From the NCBI GenBank assembly GCA_020859845.1, contig JAJBVL010000041.1, positions 1-34,335 on the forward strand: DNA of 34,335 nucleotides, in the 5' to 3' direction. A model generated the notes under the pieces. It was not told where the DNA came from. It worked only from the letters and a program-made list of their open reading frames with translations, and made no database searches. The first letter of the stretch is position 1. Each line of letters begins with the position of its first letter. A program made the translations under genes and the position numbers. The stretch comes from Bacteroidales bacterium. Lineage in GTDB: Bacteria; Bacteroidota; Bacteroidia; Bacteroidales; Muribaculaceae. Below are positions 27,647 through 34,335 of the stretch, one piece after another.

Positions 27647-27687
27647 AGAGGGGCTGTGGGTCGCCGATACGGACCCACAGCCCCTCT
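27647..27687. terminator. bidirectional terminator
   Basis: A perfect 16-base inverted repeat (27647-27662 with 27672-27687, arm AGAGGGGCTGTGGGTC) with a nine-base loop, between the convergent glycan-locus lipoprotein and dacB genes. T-runs are weak on both sides, but the stem is very stable. Confidence 0.75.
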
Positions 27688-27707
27688 CTGTCCCTCTATC
27701 CCTCTGC

Positions 27708-29027
27708 CTACAGCGACAACGGCGACGTCTCGGGGATTTCTATCTTGTCGAGAAGAAGCTGTTCTATGGCGCTCTTCACTGCCCCGCGATTGGTAAATCC
27801 ATTGACCATTATCACTATGGCATGCGTTGGATGGCCGCGGTCGTCGATGGCATAGCCCGCATAGCTCTGCACGCTCTTCATGCTGCCGCTCTTCAGCGCC
27901 AAGCGTCCCTCAAGGCGCGTGCCCTTCAGAAGGTTCTTCACCGTGCCCTCCTCTCCCACTCGTGGGAAGAGACCCACATAGTCGGCCGAGTAGATCGACG
28001 ACGCCATCCACACCAACACGTCTGCCAGAAAGTAAGGCGTGAAGCGGTCGTTGCGCGACAGTCCGCTACCGTCCTCCAGCGTCAAAAGGCTCACGTCGAG
28101 GTCGCGTAGTCCCCACAGTTGCCGCTCGGCCTCCACGGCGTCGCTGCGTGTGCCTCCTGGAGCCAACGTGCGCAGCATTCCCTCGGCCATCAGGTTGTCC
28201 GAGCGAAACATCAAGCTCTGGAGTATGTCCAAGAAGGCTGGCGACTCATGGCCATACACCAGCAGCGTGTCGGCCCCCTGCGAGGCCCCTGCTTGATTGT
28301 CCACCTTTATCTTGCGCTCTATCTCGCTGCGCATCATCTCCCCGGGCAGCGGGTTGGCTATCTCTATGCTCTCCCCCTTTTGGCGGGGTGTGCCGCGCGT
28401 CACCACCGCCTGCGATCCACGCTTACGGTCCACCGTCAGCCCCCCTTTTCCTGGCGTGTGTCTCACCTCCAGCCCCGGCACGTTGGGCCGTGTCCTCTTG
28501 GAGGGCATCGACAGTATCACCTTGTTGTCGCGAAAGCTTGCCGACTGATGGAGCGTCCCGTAGGGCCACACCAAGTCTTCGTCCACCCATCCTTCAGGTG
28601 CCTCCTCATAGGGTAGCGCTTCTTGGTCGATAATCACCCTCCCGCGTATGCTCTCTATGCCGTGAGCCTTGAGCGAGGCCGCTATGCTGTCGGCAAAGCC
28701 TTGGTAGTCGGGAAAGTATTCCGACTCCAGTGTGGGGTCGCCCACAGTCTTCACCAGCAGGTCGCCCTGAAGGCGCCCTCCCTCGATGGATCCTATGGCA
28801 TACACCTCCGTGACAAATTCTGTCCACGCCCCTTGTGTCGACAGCACCGAGGCCGACGTCAGCGCCTTTGTGATGCTCGCCGGCGTGCGGGGTTGGTCGG
28901 CGTTGAGGTCGTAGACCACCTCGCCTGTCGTCAGGTCTTCTATATAGATTCCTGTCTGCGCAGGAAATTGTGGCTTGCGTTGCGCCGCTGCTGGCGCTGT
29001 TGCGATGAGAATACCCAGCAACGCCAT
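27708..29027 (-). CDS. dacB: D-alanyl-D-alanine carboxypeptidase/endopeptidase, PBP4 type
   Basis: Periplasmic penicillin-binding protein of peptidase family S13 that trims or cuts peptidoglycan cross-links. The three active-site motifs are present: SxxK as SITK (in TPASITKALTSA), SxN as SRN (in EDGSGLSRNDRFTP), and KTG as KSG (in LALKSGSMKSVQSYAGY). The frame is open up to 29129, but the promoter box at 29126-29134 puts that Met outside the transcript. The Met at 29027 begins a good signal peptide (MALLGILIATAPAAAQ) and gives about 440 residues, a normal length for the family. It is divergent from the TetR gene. Confidence 0.92.
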   Translation of the reverse strand: MALLGILIATAPAAAQRKPQFPAQTGIYIEDLTTGEVVYDLNADQPRTPASITKALTSASVLSTQGAWTEFVTEVYAIGSIEGGRLQGDLLVKTVGDPTLESEYFPDYQGFADSIAASLKAHGIESIRGRVIIDQEALPYEEAPEGWVDEDLVWPYGTLHQSASFRDNKVILSMPSKRTRPNVPGLEVRHTPGKGGLTVDRKRGSQAVVTRGTPRQKGESIEIANPLPGEMMRSEIERKIKVDNQAGASQGADTLLVYGHESPAFLDILQSLMFRSDNLMAEGMLRTLAPGGTRSDAVEAERQLWGLRDLDVSLLTLEDGSGLSRNDRFTPYFLADVLVWMASSIYSADYVGLFPRVGEEGTVKNLLKGTRLEGRLALKSGSMKSVQSYAGYAIDDRGHPTHAIVIMVNGFTNRGAVKSAIEQLLLDKIEIPETSPLSL

Positions 29028-29125
29028 TCCTATTCTTATCCTCAGCGTTGCTCCTTTTTTATTCAATATAGTTATCAAAATAGCGATATAATGTAGTTGG
29101 TGAGTAATAATTAAGAGTTGTGGGC

Positions 29126-29134
29126 GCAAATTTA
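29126..29134 (-). promoter_or_regulatory. dacB promoter -7 box
   Basis: The minus strand reads TAAATTTGC, a perfect TAnnTTTG box. It predicts a leader of about 93 bases before the ATG at 29027 and argues against the longer frame start. Confidence 0.5.
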
Positions 29135-29142
29135 CAAAAAAT

Positions 29143-29154
29143 TATGTGCACATA
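29143..29154. promoter_or_regulatory. palindrome TATGTGCACATA, candidate operator
   Basis: A perfect 12-base palindrome between the two divergent promoters, just upstream of the dacB box. Related words TTTGCGCA (29164-29171) and TTTGTGCA (29203-29210) lie nearby. It could be the site of the adjacent TetR regulator; this is inference. Confidence 0.35.
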
Positions 29155-29198
29155 TGATGTCAGTTTGCGCAGAAATAGTTAATTTCGCACATTGAAAA

Positions 29199-29206
29199 TA
29201 AATTTG
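29199..29206 (+). promoter_or_regulatory. tetR-ketosynthase promoter -7 box
   Basis: TAAATTTG matches TAnnTTTG exactly, 19 bases before the ATG at 29226. The word TTTGTGCA overlaps its end, as expected of an autoregulatory site. Confidence 0.45.
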
Positions 29207-29225
29207 TGCAATTAGCCTGCAATTA

Positions 29226-29825
29226 ATGGTAGCCAAGACACGAGAAAAACTTATAGATGTAGCCCGTCAGCTGTTTGCTCATAAAGGGGTGGAAAACACC
29301 ACGATGAACGACATTGCTGCCGCCTCCGACAAGGGGCGACGCACCATCTACACCTATTTTAAGAATAAGCGCGAGATCTACAATGCTGTCATCGAGCGCG
29401 AAAGCGAGCAGCTACTCAGCCGCCTGCGCGAGGTAGCCTTGGCCTCTCTCTCCCCCTTCGAAAAGCTTGAGCGTTATCTTCAGCTCCGCTTCAGTCTGAT
29501 GACCGAGATGGTGTCAAAGCACGACTCTCTGCGCTCCCTCTTCGACCGCGACATCCGCCGCGCCGACCGTGTGCGCAAGATTGCCCTCCTCAAGGAGCGC
29601 GAAATCTTTGAGGGTGTCCTCCGCGAGGGCGTTGATGCTGGAGCTTTTGACCCTGTGCAGGCCGACCGTCTCACGGTGCTCGAAACTCTCTCCTATCAAA
29701 ACATCGATTCGTATCACAACCCCGACATCTATGAAGCCACAGGGTTGGATATGAATGATACGCGCGACAAAATAATAAAATTCATTATACAAGGAATCCG
29801 TAAAACCGAAATATCATGTACTTAA
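29226..29825 (+). CDS. TetR/AcrR family transcriptional regulator
   Basis: A 199-residue DNA-binding regulator. Residues about 5-52 are a TetR helix-turn-helix (ARQLFAHKGVENTTMNDIAA, then GRRTIYTYFKNKREIY). The rest is the helical ligand-binding and dimer part, which gives no clue to the ligand. Its last 10 bases overlap the FabH-like gene, so the two are translated together. Regulators paired with a fatty-acid synthase gene often sense acyl chains, as FabR and FabT do, but that is a guess here. The divergent region to dacB holds a palindrome that may be its operator. Confidence 0.92.
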   Translation: MVAKTREKLIDVARQLFAHKGVENTTMNDIAAASDKGRRTIYTYFKNKREIYNAVIERESEQLLSRLREVALASLSPFEKLERYLQLRFSLMTEMVSKHDSLRSLFDRDIRRADRVRKIALLKEREIFEGVLREGVDAGAFDPVQADRLTVLETLSYQNIDSYHNPDIYEATGLDMNDTRDKIIKFIIQGIRKTEISCT

Positions 29826-30778
29826 ACTCCATAGGCCACTACGTACCTTCTGCTCGTGTTGACAACGCTTACTTTCTCAATGTCAATGGTCTCACCGACG
29901 AATGGATTGTAAAGCGCACCGGCATCCACACCCGTTGCAAGGCTGGCGAGGGTGAGGACCAAAACTCCATGGCTCTTGCTGCCGTTGAGGATGCTCTCTC
30001 GCGCCTCACCGACTACGACATCAAGGACGTCGACCTCATCGTCGCTGCCTCCTACTCGGCCTACGACACTGTTGCCACCGTGGCTCATGAGACACAGCGC
30101 CACTATGACATCGATGGCGCCAAGGCTCTCTACCTCTCCAGCGCCTGCTCGTCGTGGGTCAATGGTCTGGAGGTCATCGAGGGTTATTTTGCCATGGGCA
30201 AGGCCTCCAAGGCTCTCCTTATATGCTCCGAACACAACACTCTATATGCCAACGAGCACGACCCCAAGAGCGGTCACCTTTGGGGCGATGCCGCCGTGGC
30301 TGCTTTCTTTTCCAAGGAGCGCCTTTCCCCCGACGACATCCAAGTGAAGCAAATCTACACCTGCGGTCTCGGCAATATTGGTGCCGGCCCCGACGGCGTG
30401 AAGCTCCGTCCTCGCGATGAGGGCATCATGATGCCCGACGGTCGCGACGTGTTTATGAACGCCTGCAAGTATCTCGTGGTGGCCCTCAACACTGCTCTCG
30501 CTCCCGAGGGTCTCACCATCGCCGACCTCGACTATATCATCTGCCATCAGGCCAATCTGCGCATCATGCGCAATGTGGCCAAGGCCGAACATATTGAGCC
30601 CGAGCGCTTCCTCTCCAACATCGAGGAGCTTGGCAACACTGGCTCTGCCTCCGCTCCCCTGGTATTCTCCCAGGAGCTGGCGCGTTTCAAGCCTGGCGAT
30701 CGCATCGGCATCACCGTCTTTGGTGGTGGCTACTCCTGCGGCGCCGTCCTCTTCGAGCGCTACCCCCCCCCTATCTAA
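29816..30778 (+). CDS. 3-oxoacyl-ACP synthase III family protein (FabH-like)
   Basis: Thiolase-fold condensing enzyme of 320 residues. The KAS III catalytic triad is complete: C111 in YLSSACSSW, H244 in IICHQANLR and N274 in ELGNTGSAS, with nearly the same numbering as E. coli FabH (C112, H244, N274). It ends with the family's FGGGYSCGAVLFER. The loop around the active site and the start (MYLNSIGHYVPSARVDNAYF) are only moderately like housekeeping FabH, so it may be an accessory KAS III with another starter acyl group. The gene overlaps the TetR gene by 10 bases and is followed by a terminator, so the two form a complete operon. Confidence 0.9.
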   Translation: MYLNSIGHYVPSARVDNAYFLNVNGLTDEWIVKRTGIHTRCKAGEGEDQNSMALAAVEDALSRLTDYDIKDVDLIVAASYSAYDTVATVAHETQRHYDIDGAKALYLSSACSSWVNGLEVIEGYFAMGKASKALLICSEHNTLYANEHDPKSGHLWGDAAVAAFFSKERLSPDDIQVKQIYTCGLGNIGAGPDGVKLRPRDEGIMMPDGRDVFMNACKYLVVALNTALAPEGLTIADLDYIICHQANLRIMRNVAKAEHIEPERFLSNIEELGNTGSASAPLVFSQELARFKPGDRIGITVFGGGYSCGAVLFERYPPPI

Positions 30779-30809
30779 GCTGCCGCAGCTTTTGCATCTG
30801 CGGCAGCTT
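30777..30809 (+). terminator. intrinsic terminator of the tetR-ketosynthase operon
   Basis: AAGCTGCCGCAG (30777-30788) and CTGCGGCAGCTT (30798-30809) are perfectly complementary, followed by a short T-run. The stem begins at the stop codon itself. Confidence 0.85.
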
Positions 30810-30960
30810 TTGCAGTGCAGCCGGGGACAACCCAAGCTGCATGGCCTCCGCGCCTCTCTGCGCCCTCCGTAGACCAACCTATCTTCGATATTGCCAGCAT
30901 CACCTCTCCTCAACTACGAATTTTCTACGAATTGCGCGAATTAATCGAATTGGTCTCTCG

Positions 30961-31030
30961 CCATCGGCTGCCCCATCAGCTCCCCATCGGCTGCCCCATC
31001 AAATCCCATCAGATCCCCATCGGCTGCATC
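30961..31030 (+). repeat. degenerate tandem repeats CCCATCGGCTG/CCCATCA
   Basis: About three and a half imperfect copies of a roughly 20-base unit: CCATCGGCTGCCCCATCAGC, CCCATCGGCTGCCCCATCAA, a short CCCATCAGAT, then CCCATCGGCTGCATCC. No open frame of note runs through it, and it directly joins the dispersed repeat at 31035. Confidence 0.7.
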
Positions 31031-31034
31031 CTCG

Positions 31035-31128
31035 GAGCCCCGACGGGGCGTGACTTATGTTAACCCCGGGTGACCGCAGGGAACCCGGGGAGGCGGACCT
31101 CCCACCCTCAGAGCCCCGACGGGGCGAT
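31035..31128. repeat. dispersed structured repeat, copy 1
   Basis: A 94-base element. It begins and ends with the palindrome GCCCC-GAC-GGGGC (31037-31049 and again near 31112-31124). Between them lie a stem CCCCGGGT/ACCCGGGG (31064-31071 with 31083-31090) and a smaller stem GGGAGG/CCTCCC just after. Its first 53 bases match 34283-34335 with three differences. It looks like a REP- or MITE-like intergenic element. Confidence 0.75.
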
Positions 31129-31167
31129 ATTGAATCATATGGGTGTTAAAAAACTTTTTCCACATTT

Positions 31168-31199
31168 TTTGGTTGTTTAATATAAATTTGCTTACTTTG
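31168..31199 (+). promoter_or_regulatory. amt promoter
   Basis: TTTG (31168-31171) and TTACTTTG (31192-31199) have the 20-base spacing of Bacteroidetes promoters, though the second box has T where A is usual. An alternative perfect -7 box, TAAATTTG, lies at 31183-31190 without a well-placed -33. Either predicts a leader of about 140 bases before the ATG at 31344. Confidence 0.45.
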
Positions 31200-31200
31200 C

Positions 31201-31304
31201 GGTGTGTTTACTGACATTTAGCCAGCATCCGAAGCAGCTTAGCAGCATTTTGCTTCCACACCTCACAGCAGACCAAGCTCCTACCAGAGGGTAGACCCGA
31301 GCTT
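31201..31304 (+). other. folded leader of the ammonium transporter mRNA
   Basis: GGTGTG (31201-31206) can pair with CACACC (31257-31262), and GAAGCA (31231-31236) with TGCTTC (31251-31256) inside it. A second hairpin pairs AAGCTC (31275-31280) with GAGCTT (31299-31304) around CTACC/GGTAG. No known riboswitch is recognised. The folding begins where the transcript should begin. Confidence 0.4.
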
Positions 31305-31343
31305 TAGCAATATTATGTTTCACGTTTTATTTCTTCCAAAATC

Positions 31344-32780
31344 ATGACAATTAAAGGTAGAAAGATTGATTACGGTTGGCTAGCGCTTTTTATCGTAATC
31401 CTGTTGATCAGCGTTTTAGGATTGTTTGTTAGTCCTGAGGAAGGACAGTTTGAGATGCAAAACGATCATCTCTTTGCCAACGTGGCATGGATGATCACCG
31501 CCACCATCTTCGTGTTGATGATGACCCCCGGCCTCTCCTTCTTTTATGGAGGCATGGTCAAGGCCAAAAACGTCATCTCCACCATGCTCCAGAGCTTCAT
31601 CGTGATGGGCTTTGTGAGCGTCATCTGGGTCATCTTCGGCTTTGGCCTCGCCTTTGGCAACGATGTTGGCCACGTGATTGGCAACCCCGCCGACTTCTTC
31701 ATGTTTGACCACGTGGGTGTAAAGAATGTCACATCTCCGGCCACCGACACCACCCAGATAGGCCTCGCCACCACCACCATCCCTCTGGCTCTCTTCGCCC
31801 TCTTCCAGATGAAGTTTGCCATCATCACCCCCTCGCTTATTACCGGCTCTTTTGCCGAGCGTGTAAAGTTTTCGGGCTACCTGCTTTTCATGGCCCTGTG
31901 GGTAGTCTTTGTCTATTGTCCTCTGGCCCATTGCACCTGGCATCCCGAAGGCCTCTTCGGCATGATGGATGTCCACGATTTCGCCGGTGGCATCGTGGTC
32001 CACGCTGCCTCGGGTATCGCTGCCTTGGCTGGCGCCATGTTTCTGGGCAAACGTCGTCCGTCGAAGGATGCCGCCAAGCCTGCCAACGTCCCCTTCGTCC
32101 TTCTTGGTGCTGCCCTCCTGTGGCTGGGATGGTTTGGTTTCAACGGCGGCAGTTCGCTCGCTGCCGATGGCGTAGCCGTCTCTGCCTTCCTCAACACCAA
32201 CACTGCTGCCGCCACGGCCATGATCACCTGGGTAGCCTTCAGCGCCCTGCGCGGCCATAAGCCTTCGGCCATGGGCGCCGCCATCGGTGCCGTCGTCGGC
32301 TTGGTAGCCATCACCCCCTGCGCCGGCTGGGTCACCGTTGGCCAGAGCATCTTCATCTCATTTGTCATCACCGTGTGCTGCAACATTGCAGTGGCTTGGA
32401 AAGGCTACACCCAGATGCTCGACGATGCCCTCGACGTCTTCCCCACCCACGGTCTTGGTGGCATCCTCGGCACAGTGTTGACCGGAGTGTTTGCCTACGA
32501 CTTCTTTGCCTCGGGCAACCCCGACATCATCTCCCACTCGCGTTTCTTCTGGAACCACATCCTCGTCCTCCTGATAGTCTTCGTCTACACCTTTGGCGTC
32601 AGCTACGCCCTCTACTGGCTGACCAACAAGATAGTGCGCCTACGCGTCTCGCGCCGCAACGAAGAGATAGGCCTCGACCGCTCGCAGCACGACGAGGAGT
32701 ATGGTGCCGAGACCGGCACGGGCCTCGTCGAAGACACCATCACCGACGAAGAGTGGTGGCGCGGCATCGAGCAAAGCTGA
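31344..32780 (+). CDS. amt: ammonium transporter, Amt family
   Basis: Inner-membrane ammonium channel of 478 residues with about 11-12 membrane helices, including an N-terminal helix that may be a signal-anchor. Conserved Amt features are PGLSFFYGGMVKAKN, the Phe-gate/pore region SLITGSFAERVKFS, HCTWHPEG, the pore His in DFAGGIVVHAASG, LLWLGWFGFNGGSSL and the later HGLGGILGT with the second pore His. The C-terminal tail (ISHSRFFWN then about 60 charged residues, ending GIEQS) is long. Amt genes usually sit beside a glnK/PII gene, but none is next to this one: the next gene (TPR) is on the other strand. The long structured leader suggests control by nitrogen status, which is inference. Confidence 0.95.
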   Translation: MTIKGRKIDYGWLALFIVILLISVLGLFVSPEEGQFEMQNDHLFANVAWMITATIFVLMMTPGLSFFYGGMVKAKNVISTMLQSFIVMGFVSVIWVIFGFGLAFGNDVGHVIGNPADFFMFDHVGVKNVTSPATDTTQIGLATTTIPLALFALFQMKFAIITPSLITGSFAERVKFSGYLLFMALWVVFVYCPLAHCTWHPEGLFGMMDVHDFAGGIVVHAASGIAALAGAMFLGKRRPSKDAAKPANVPFVLLGAALLWLGWFGFNGGSSLAADGVAVSAFLNTNTAAATAMITWVAFSALRGHKPSAMGAAIGAVVGLVAITPCAGWVTVGQSIFISFVITVCCNIAVAWKGYTQMLDDALDVFPTHGLGGILGTVLTGVFAYDFFASGNPDIISHSRFFWNHILVLLIVFVYTFGVSYALYWLTNKIVRLRVSRRNEEIGLDRSQHDEEYGAETGTGLVEDTITDEEWWRGIEQS

Positions 32781-32805
32781 CAAGACCTTAGAAACACTTT
32801 AATCG

Positions 32806-33651
32806 CTATTTTAATATCGGAGCTACGCGACGTGGATCTACACCAAGTTCCACGGCGCGTAGTGCGTCTTCGCGGGCATCGTCGTCGCGAAAACGCAGTT
32901 TGTTGAGGGCTGCCCGATACACGTAGAGTTCGGCGTCGGCAGGGTTGAGGCGCAGAGCTTCGTTGATGTCTGCCGAGGCCTCGTTGAGGCGGTCGAGGTA
33001 GAGGTAGCACACACCGCGAGCGCCATAGTATTCGGCCGTTGGTTCTTGCTCAATGAGCAACGAAAAATATTGCGCAGCCTTGCCATAGTCGGCCAGAGAG
33101 TTGTAGTAGGTGGCCAGACCGAGATTGGTAAGAGGGTCTTCTGGGGCTATCTCCTCCAATCGGCTGAAGTCGGCCAACGCTGTCGTAAGGTCGGCTTGAC
33201 GCATCGCCAGCATTCCGTGGTAGAAGCGAGGCTCCACGGCTGCGCTATCAAGCTCTATGATAGTAGAGTAGTCGGCATAGGCATCTTCGAGACGGTTGAG
33301 AGCCATGTAGATTTTGGCGCGGTTTTTCAGCACGGTCACTGAGCGTGGAGCTATCATATGAGCGTGGTTGAGGGTGGCGATAGCCTCTTCTGCTTGTCCA
33401 GCGCTAAATCTCACCATGCCGAGGTTGGAGAGTAGTAGCACGTTGAGTGGATTATCGGGAGCTATGTCGATAGCTTGTTGGAGTTTCTCTTCGGCGGTGG
33501 GCCAATCCTCGTCGGCGATAGCTTGGTCGGCCTCGCCCATGAGGACAAAGTATGGGTCGTCAGGGTTGATACTGTCGAGAGGAGCAGCTTCAGGCTGCGC
33601 CCATAGGGCAACGGTCACTAATAGCGATGAAAGTAGTAGGAGATATCTCAT
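32806..33651 (-). CDS. exported tetratricopeptide-repeat protein
   Basis: A 281-residue protein with a type I signal peptide (cleavage near ALWAQ, about residue 19). Residues about 34-265 hold six to seven TPR units, for example DEDWPTAEEKLQQAIDIAPD, GQAEEAIATLNHAHMIAP, NRLEDAYADYSTIIELD, DLTTALADFSRLEEIAP, DYGKAAQYFSLLIEQEP and DRLNEASADINEALRLNP. It is therefore a periplasmic or outer-membrane scaffold; partners cannot be told. The gene is convergent with amt with only 25 bases between and no clear terminator. Its promoter box lies four bases upstream of the ATG. Confidence 0.88.
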   Translation of the reverse strand: MRYLLLLSSLLVTVALWAQPEAAPLDSINPDDPYFVLMGEADQAIADEDWPTAEEKLQQAIDIAPDNPLNVLLLSNLGMVRFSAGQAEEAIATLNHAHMIAPRSVTVLKNRAKIYMALNRLEDAYADYSTIIELDSAAVEPRFYHGMLAMRQADLTTALADFSRLEEIAPEDPLTNLGLATYYNSLADYGKAAQYFSLLIEQEPTAEYYGARGVCYLYLDRLNEASADINEALRLNPADAELYVYRAALNKLRFRDDDAREDALRAVELGVDPRRVAPILK

Positions 33652-33655
33652 GGTG

Positions 33656-33663
33656 CAAAATTA
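33656..33663 (-). promoter_or_regulatory. promoter -7 box four bases before the TPR gene ATG
   Basis: The minus strand reads TAATTTTG then CACC then ATG (33651-33649). This is the same arrangement and nearly the same bases as at 5904-5916 (TAATTTTG, CGCC, ATG), and predicts a leaderless mRNA. Confidence 0.5.
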
Positions 33664-33748
33664 GGAAATATTCCTGCTATCGAACATCTTGCAAATCCCT
33701 TCGTTATAGTTTTATAGGGCTTATTAACTACTTTTTACCGACTTAGTT

Positions 33749-34210
33749 ATGAGATTACATAGAGAGTATCTTCTCCAGATAATCATACTTATCGCTTGTG
33801 GCATCCTTGTAGGAGTGTCGTGCAATAAAAGCGAATACGACGAGTTGCCGGGCACACTCCAACGATTCGTCACCGAATACTTCCCCTCGAGCGATGTGGC
33901 CACCTATACCCGTACCAAGACCGATGGATACGTGGTAGGGATGCGCAATGGGGCTATATTGACCTTTGATGCAGATTATAAATGGATCGACTTGAACGGC
34001 AACGGAGTGCCACTTCCACAGCAGTTGATTTATGACCAAATGCCTGATAAGCTTTATGACTTTCTTGAGGGGCTGGAGCAGACGGATGGTGTGTATCGCG
34101 TGGAGCGCAACAACAGCGAATACCAGGTATTGCTCCTCGACACCACCCTCACCTACGACATCTCTACCCAATCCATCACCTACCCCTCCCTCCAGCCCGT
34201 AGAATGGTAA
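33749..34210 (+). CDS. PepSY-like lipoprotein
   Basis: A 153-residue exported protein. A hydrophobic N-terminus ends at a weak lipobox with C25 (GVSCNKSEYD). The remainder resembles the small periplasmic PepSY-like (DUF2874) proteins common in Bacteroidetes: a repeated pattern of a helix with YFP (RFVTEYFPSSDVATYTRT), then strands YVVGMRNGAILTFDADYKWI, a Pro-rich turn VPLPQQLIYD, then a second helix and YQVLLLDTTLTYDIS. Such proteins are thought to act as inhibitors or envelope factors, but their targets are mostly unknown. It is divergent from the TPR gene with 97 bases between. No perfect TAnnTTTG box is found upstream. Confidence 0.8.
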   Translation: MRLHREYLLQIIILIACGILVGVSCNKSEYDELPGTLQRFVTEYFPSSDVATYTRTKTDGYVVGMRNGAILTFDADYKWIDLNGNGVPLPQQLIYDQMPDKLYDFLEGLEQTDGVYRVERNNSEYQVLLLDTTLTYDISTQSITYPSLQPVEW

Positions 34211-34230
34211 TGACGGGGGCCCCAACCGAG

Positions 34231-34304
34231 CGTGACTTTGGCAACAGCAGAGCCCCAAAGGGGCGTGACTTTGGCAACAGCAGAGCCCCAAAGGGGCGTG
34301 ACTT
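34231..34304. repeat. 33-base tandem repeat
   Basis: Two exact copies (34231-34263, 34264-34296) of a 33-base unit that starts CGTGACTTTGGCAACAGCAG and ends in the palindrome GCCCC-AAA-GGGG, then eight bases of a third copy that turns into the dispersed repeat. It has too few copies and no spacers, so it is not a CRISPR array. Confidence 0.8.
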
Positions 34305-34335
34305 ATGTTAACCCCGGGTGACCGTAGGGAACCCG
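34283..34335. repeat. dispersed structured repeat, copy 2, cut by the window end
   Basis: Matches 31035-31087 in 50 of 53 bases. The changes are in the three-base loop of the first palindrome (AAA for GAC) and one C to T. It holds CCCCGGGT and the start of its complementary arm before the window ends. Confidence 0.8.

Noticed and set aside
27708-29129. Longer start for dacB at 29129
   Set aside because: The promoter box at 29126-29134 overlaps it, and the signal peptide fits the Met at 29027.
34231-34304. Possible CRISPR array
   Set aside because: Direct repeats touch each other with no unique spacers, only two full units, and no cas genes are in the window.

Overview
The window is chromosomal DNA of a member of the order Bacteroidales with fairly high GC. 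Three things point there: a SusC/SusD pair with a hybrid two-component regulator, a DUF5686-type outer-membrane protein, and promoter boxes of the Bacteroidetes form TAnnTTTG in front of many genes instead of sigma70 boxes or strong Shine-Dalgarno sites. I see no rRNA, tRNA, CRISPR array, prophage or transposase. Family and genus cannot be fixed from this sequence alone.

Layout. 1-185: structured, palindrome-rich DNA and the terminator of ppdK. 190-2904 (-): pyruvate phosphate dikinase. 3094-5837 (+): 23S rRNA uracil methyltransferase, a CYTH phosphohydrolase-type protein and an unrecognised 274-residue protein. 5916-8498 (+): DUF5686/carboxypeptidase-regulatory-like outer-membrane protein. 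8627-9385 (+): exonuclease III. 9382-11633 (-): biotin synthase and an unrecognised lipoprotein. 11801-12856 (+): secreted leucine-rich-repeat protein. 12944-13483 (-): rubrerythrin.

13734-27618 (+) is a polysaccharide utilisation locus that looks directed at chitin or another amino-sugar polymer: hybrid histidine kinase/AraC regulator, amino-sugar-6-phosphate deaminase, FucP/NagP-type sugar:proton symporter, a GH18-ThuA fusion, SusC, SusD and a surface lipoprotein. The regulator has a one-base frameshift inside its DNA-binding domain and SusC has an in-frame stop in the middle of its barrel, while the intracellular part is open. The locus therefore looks as if it is decaying, unless both lesions are sequence errors.

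27708-30778: a PBP4-type D,D-carboxypeptidase (-) faces a TetR regulator and a FabH-like ketoacyl synthase (+). 30779-31343 holds a terminator, degenerate tandem repeats, a copy of a structured dispersed repeat and the long folded leader of the ammonium transporter gene (31344-32780). 32806-33651 (-) is a TPR protein and 33749-34210 (+) a PepSY-like lipoprotein. The window ends inside a second copy of the dispersed repeat.

Points most worth a second look: the two lesions in the glycan locus, the GH18-ThuA fusion, two genes whose promoter box lies four bases from the start codon (predicted leaderless mRNAs), and the dispersed palindromic repeat family.
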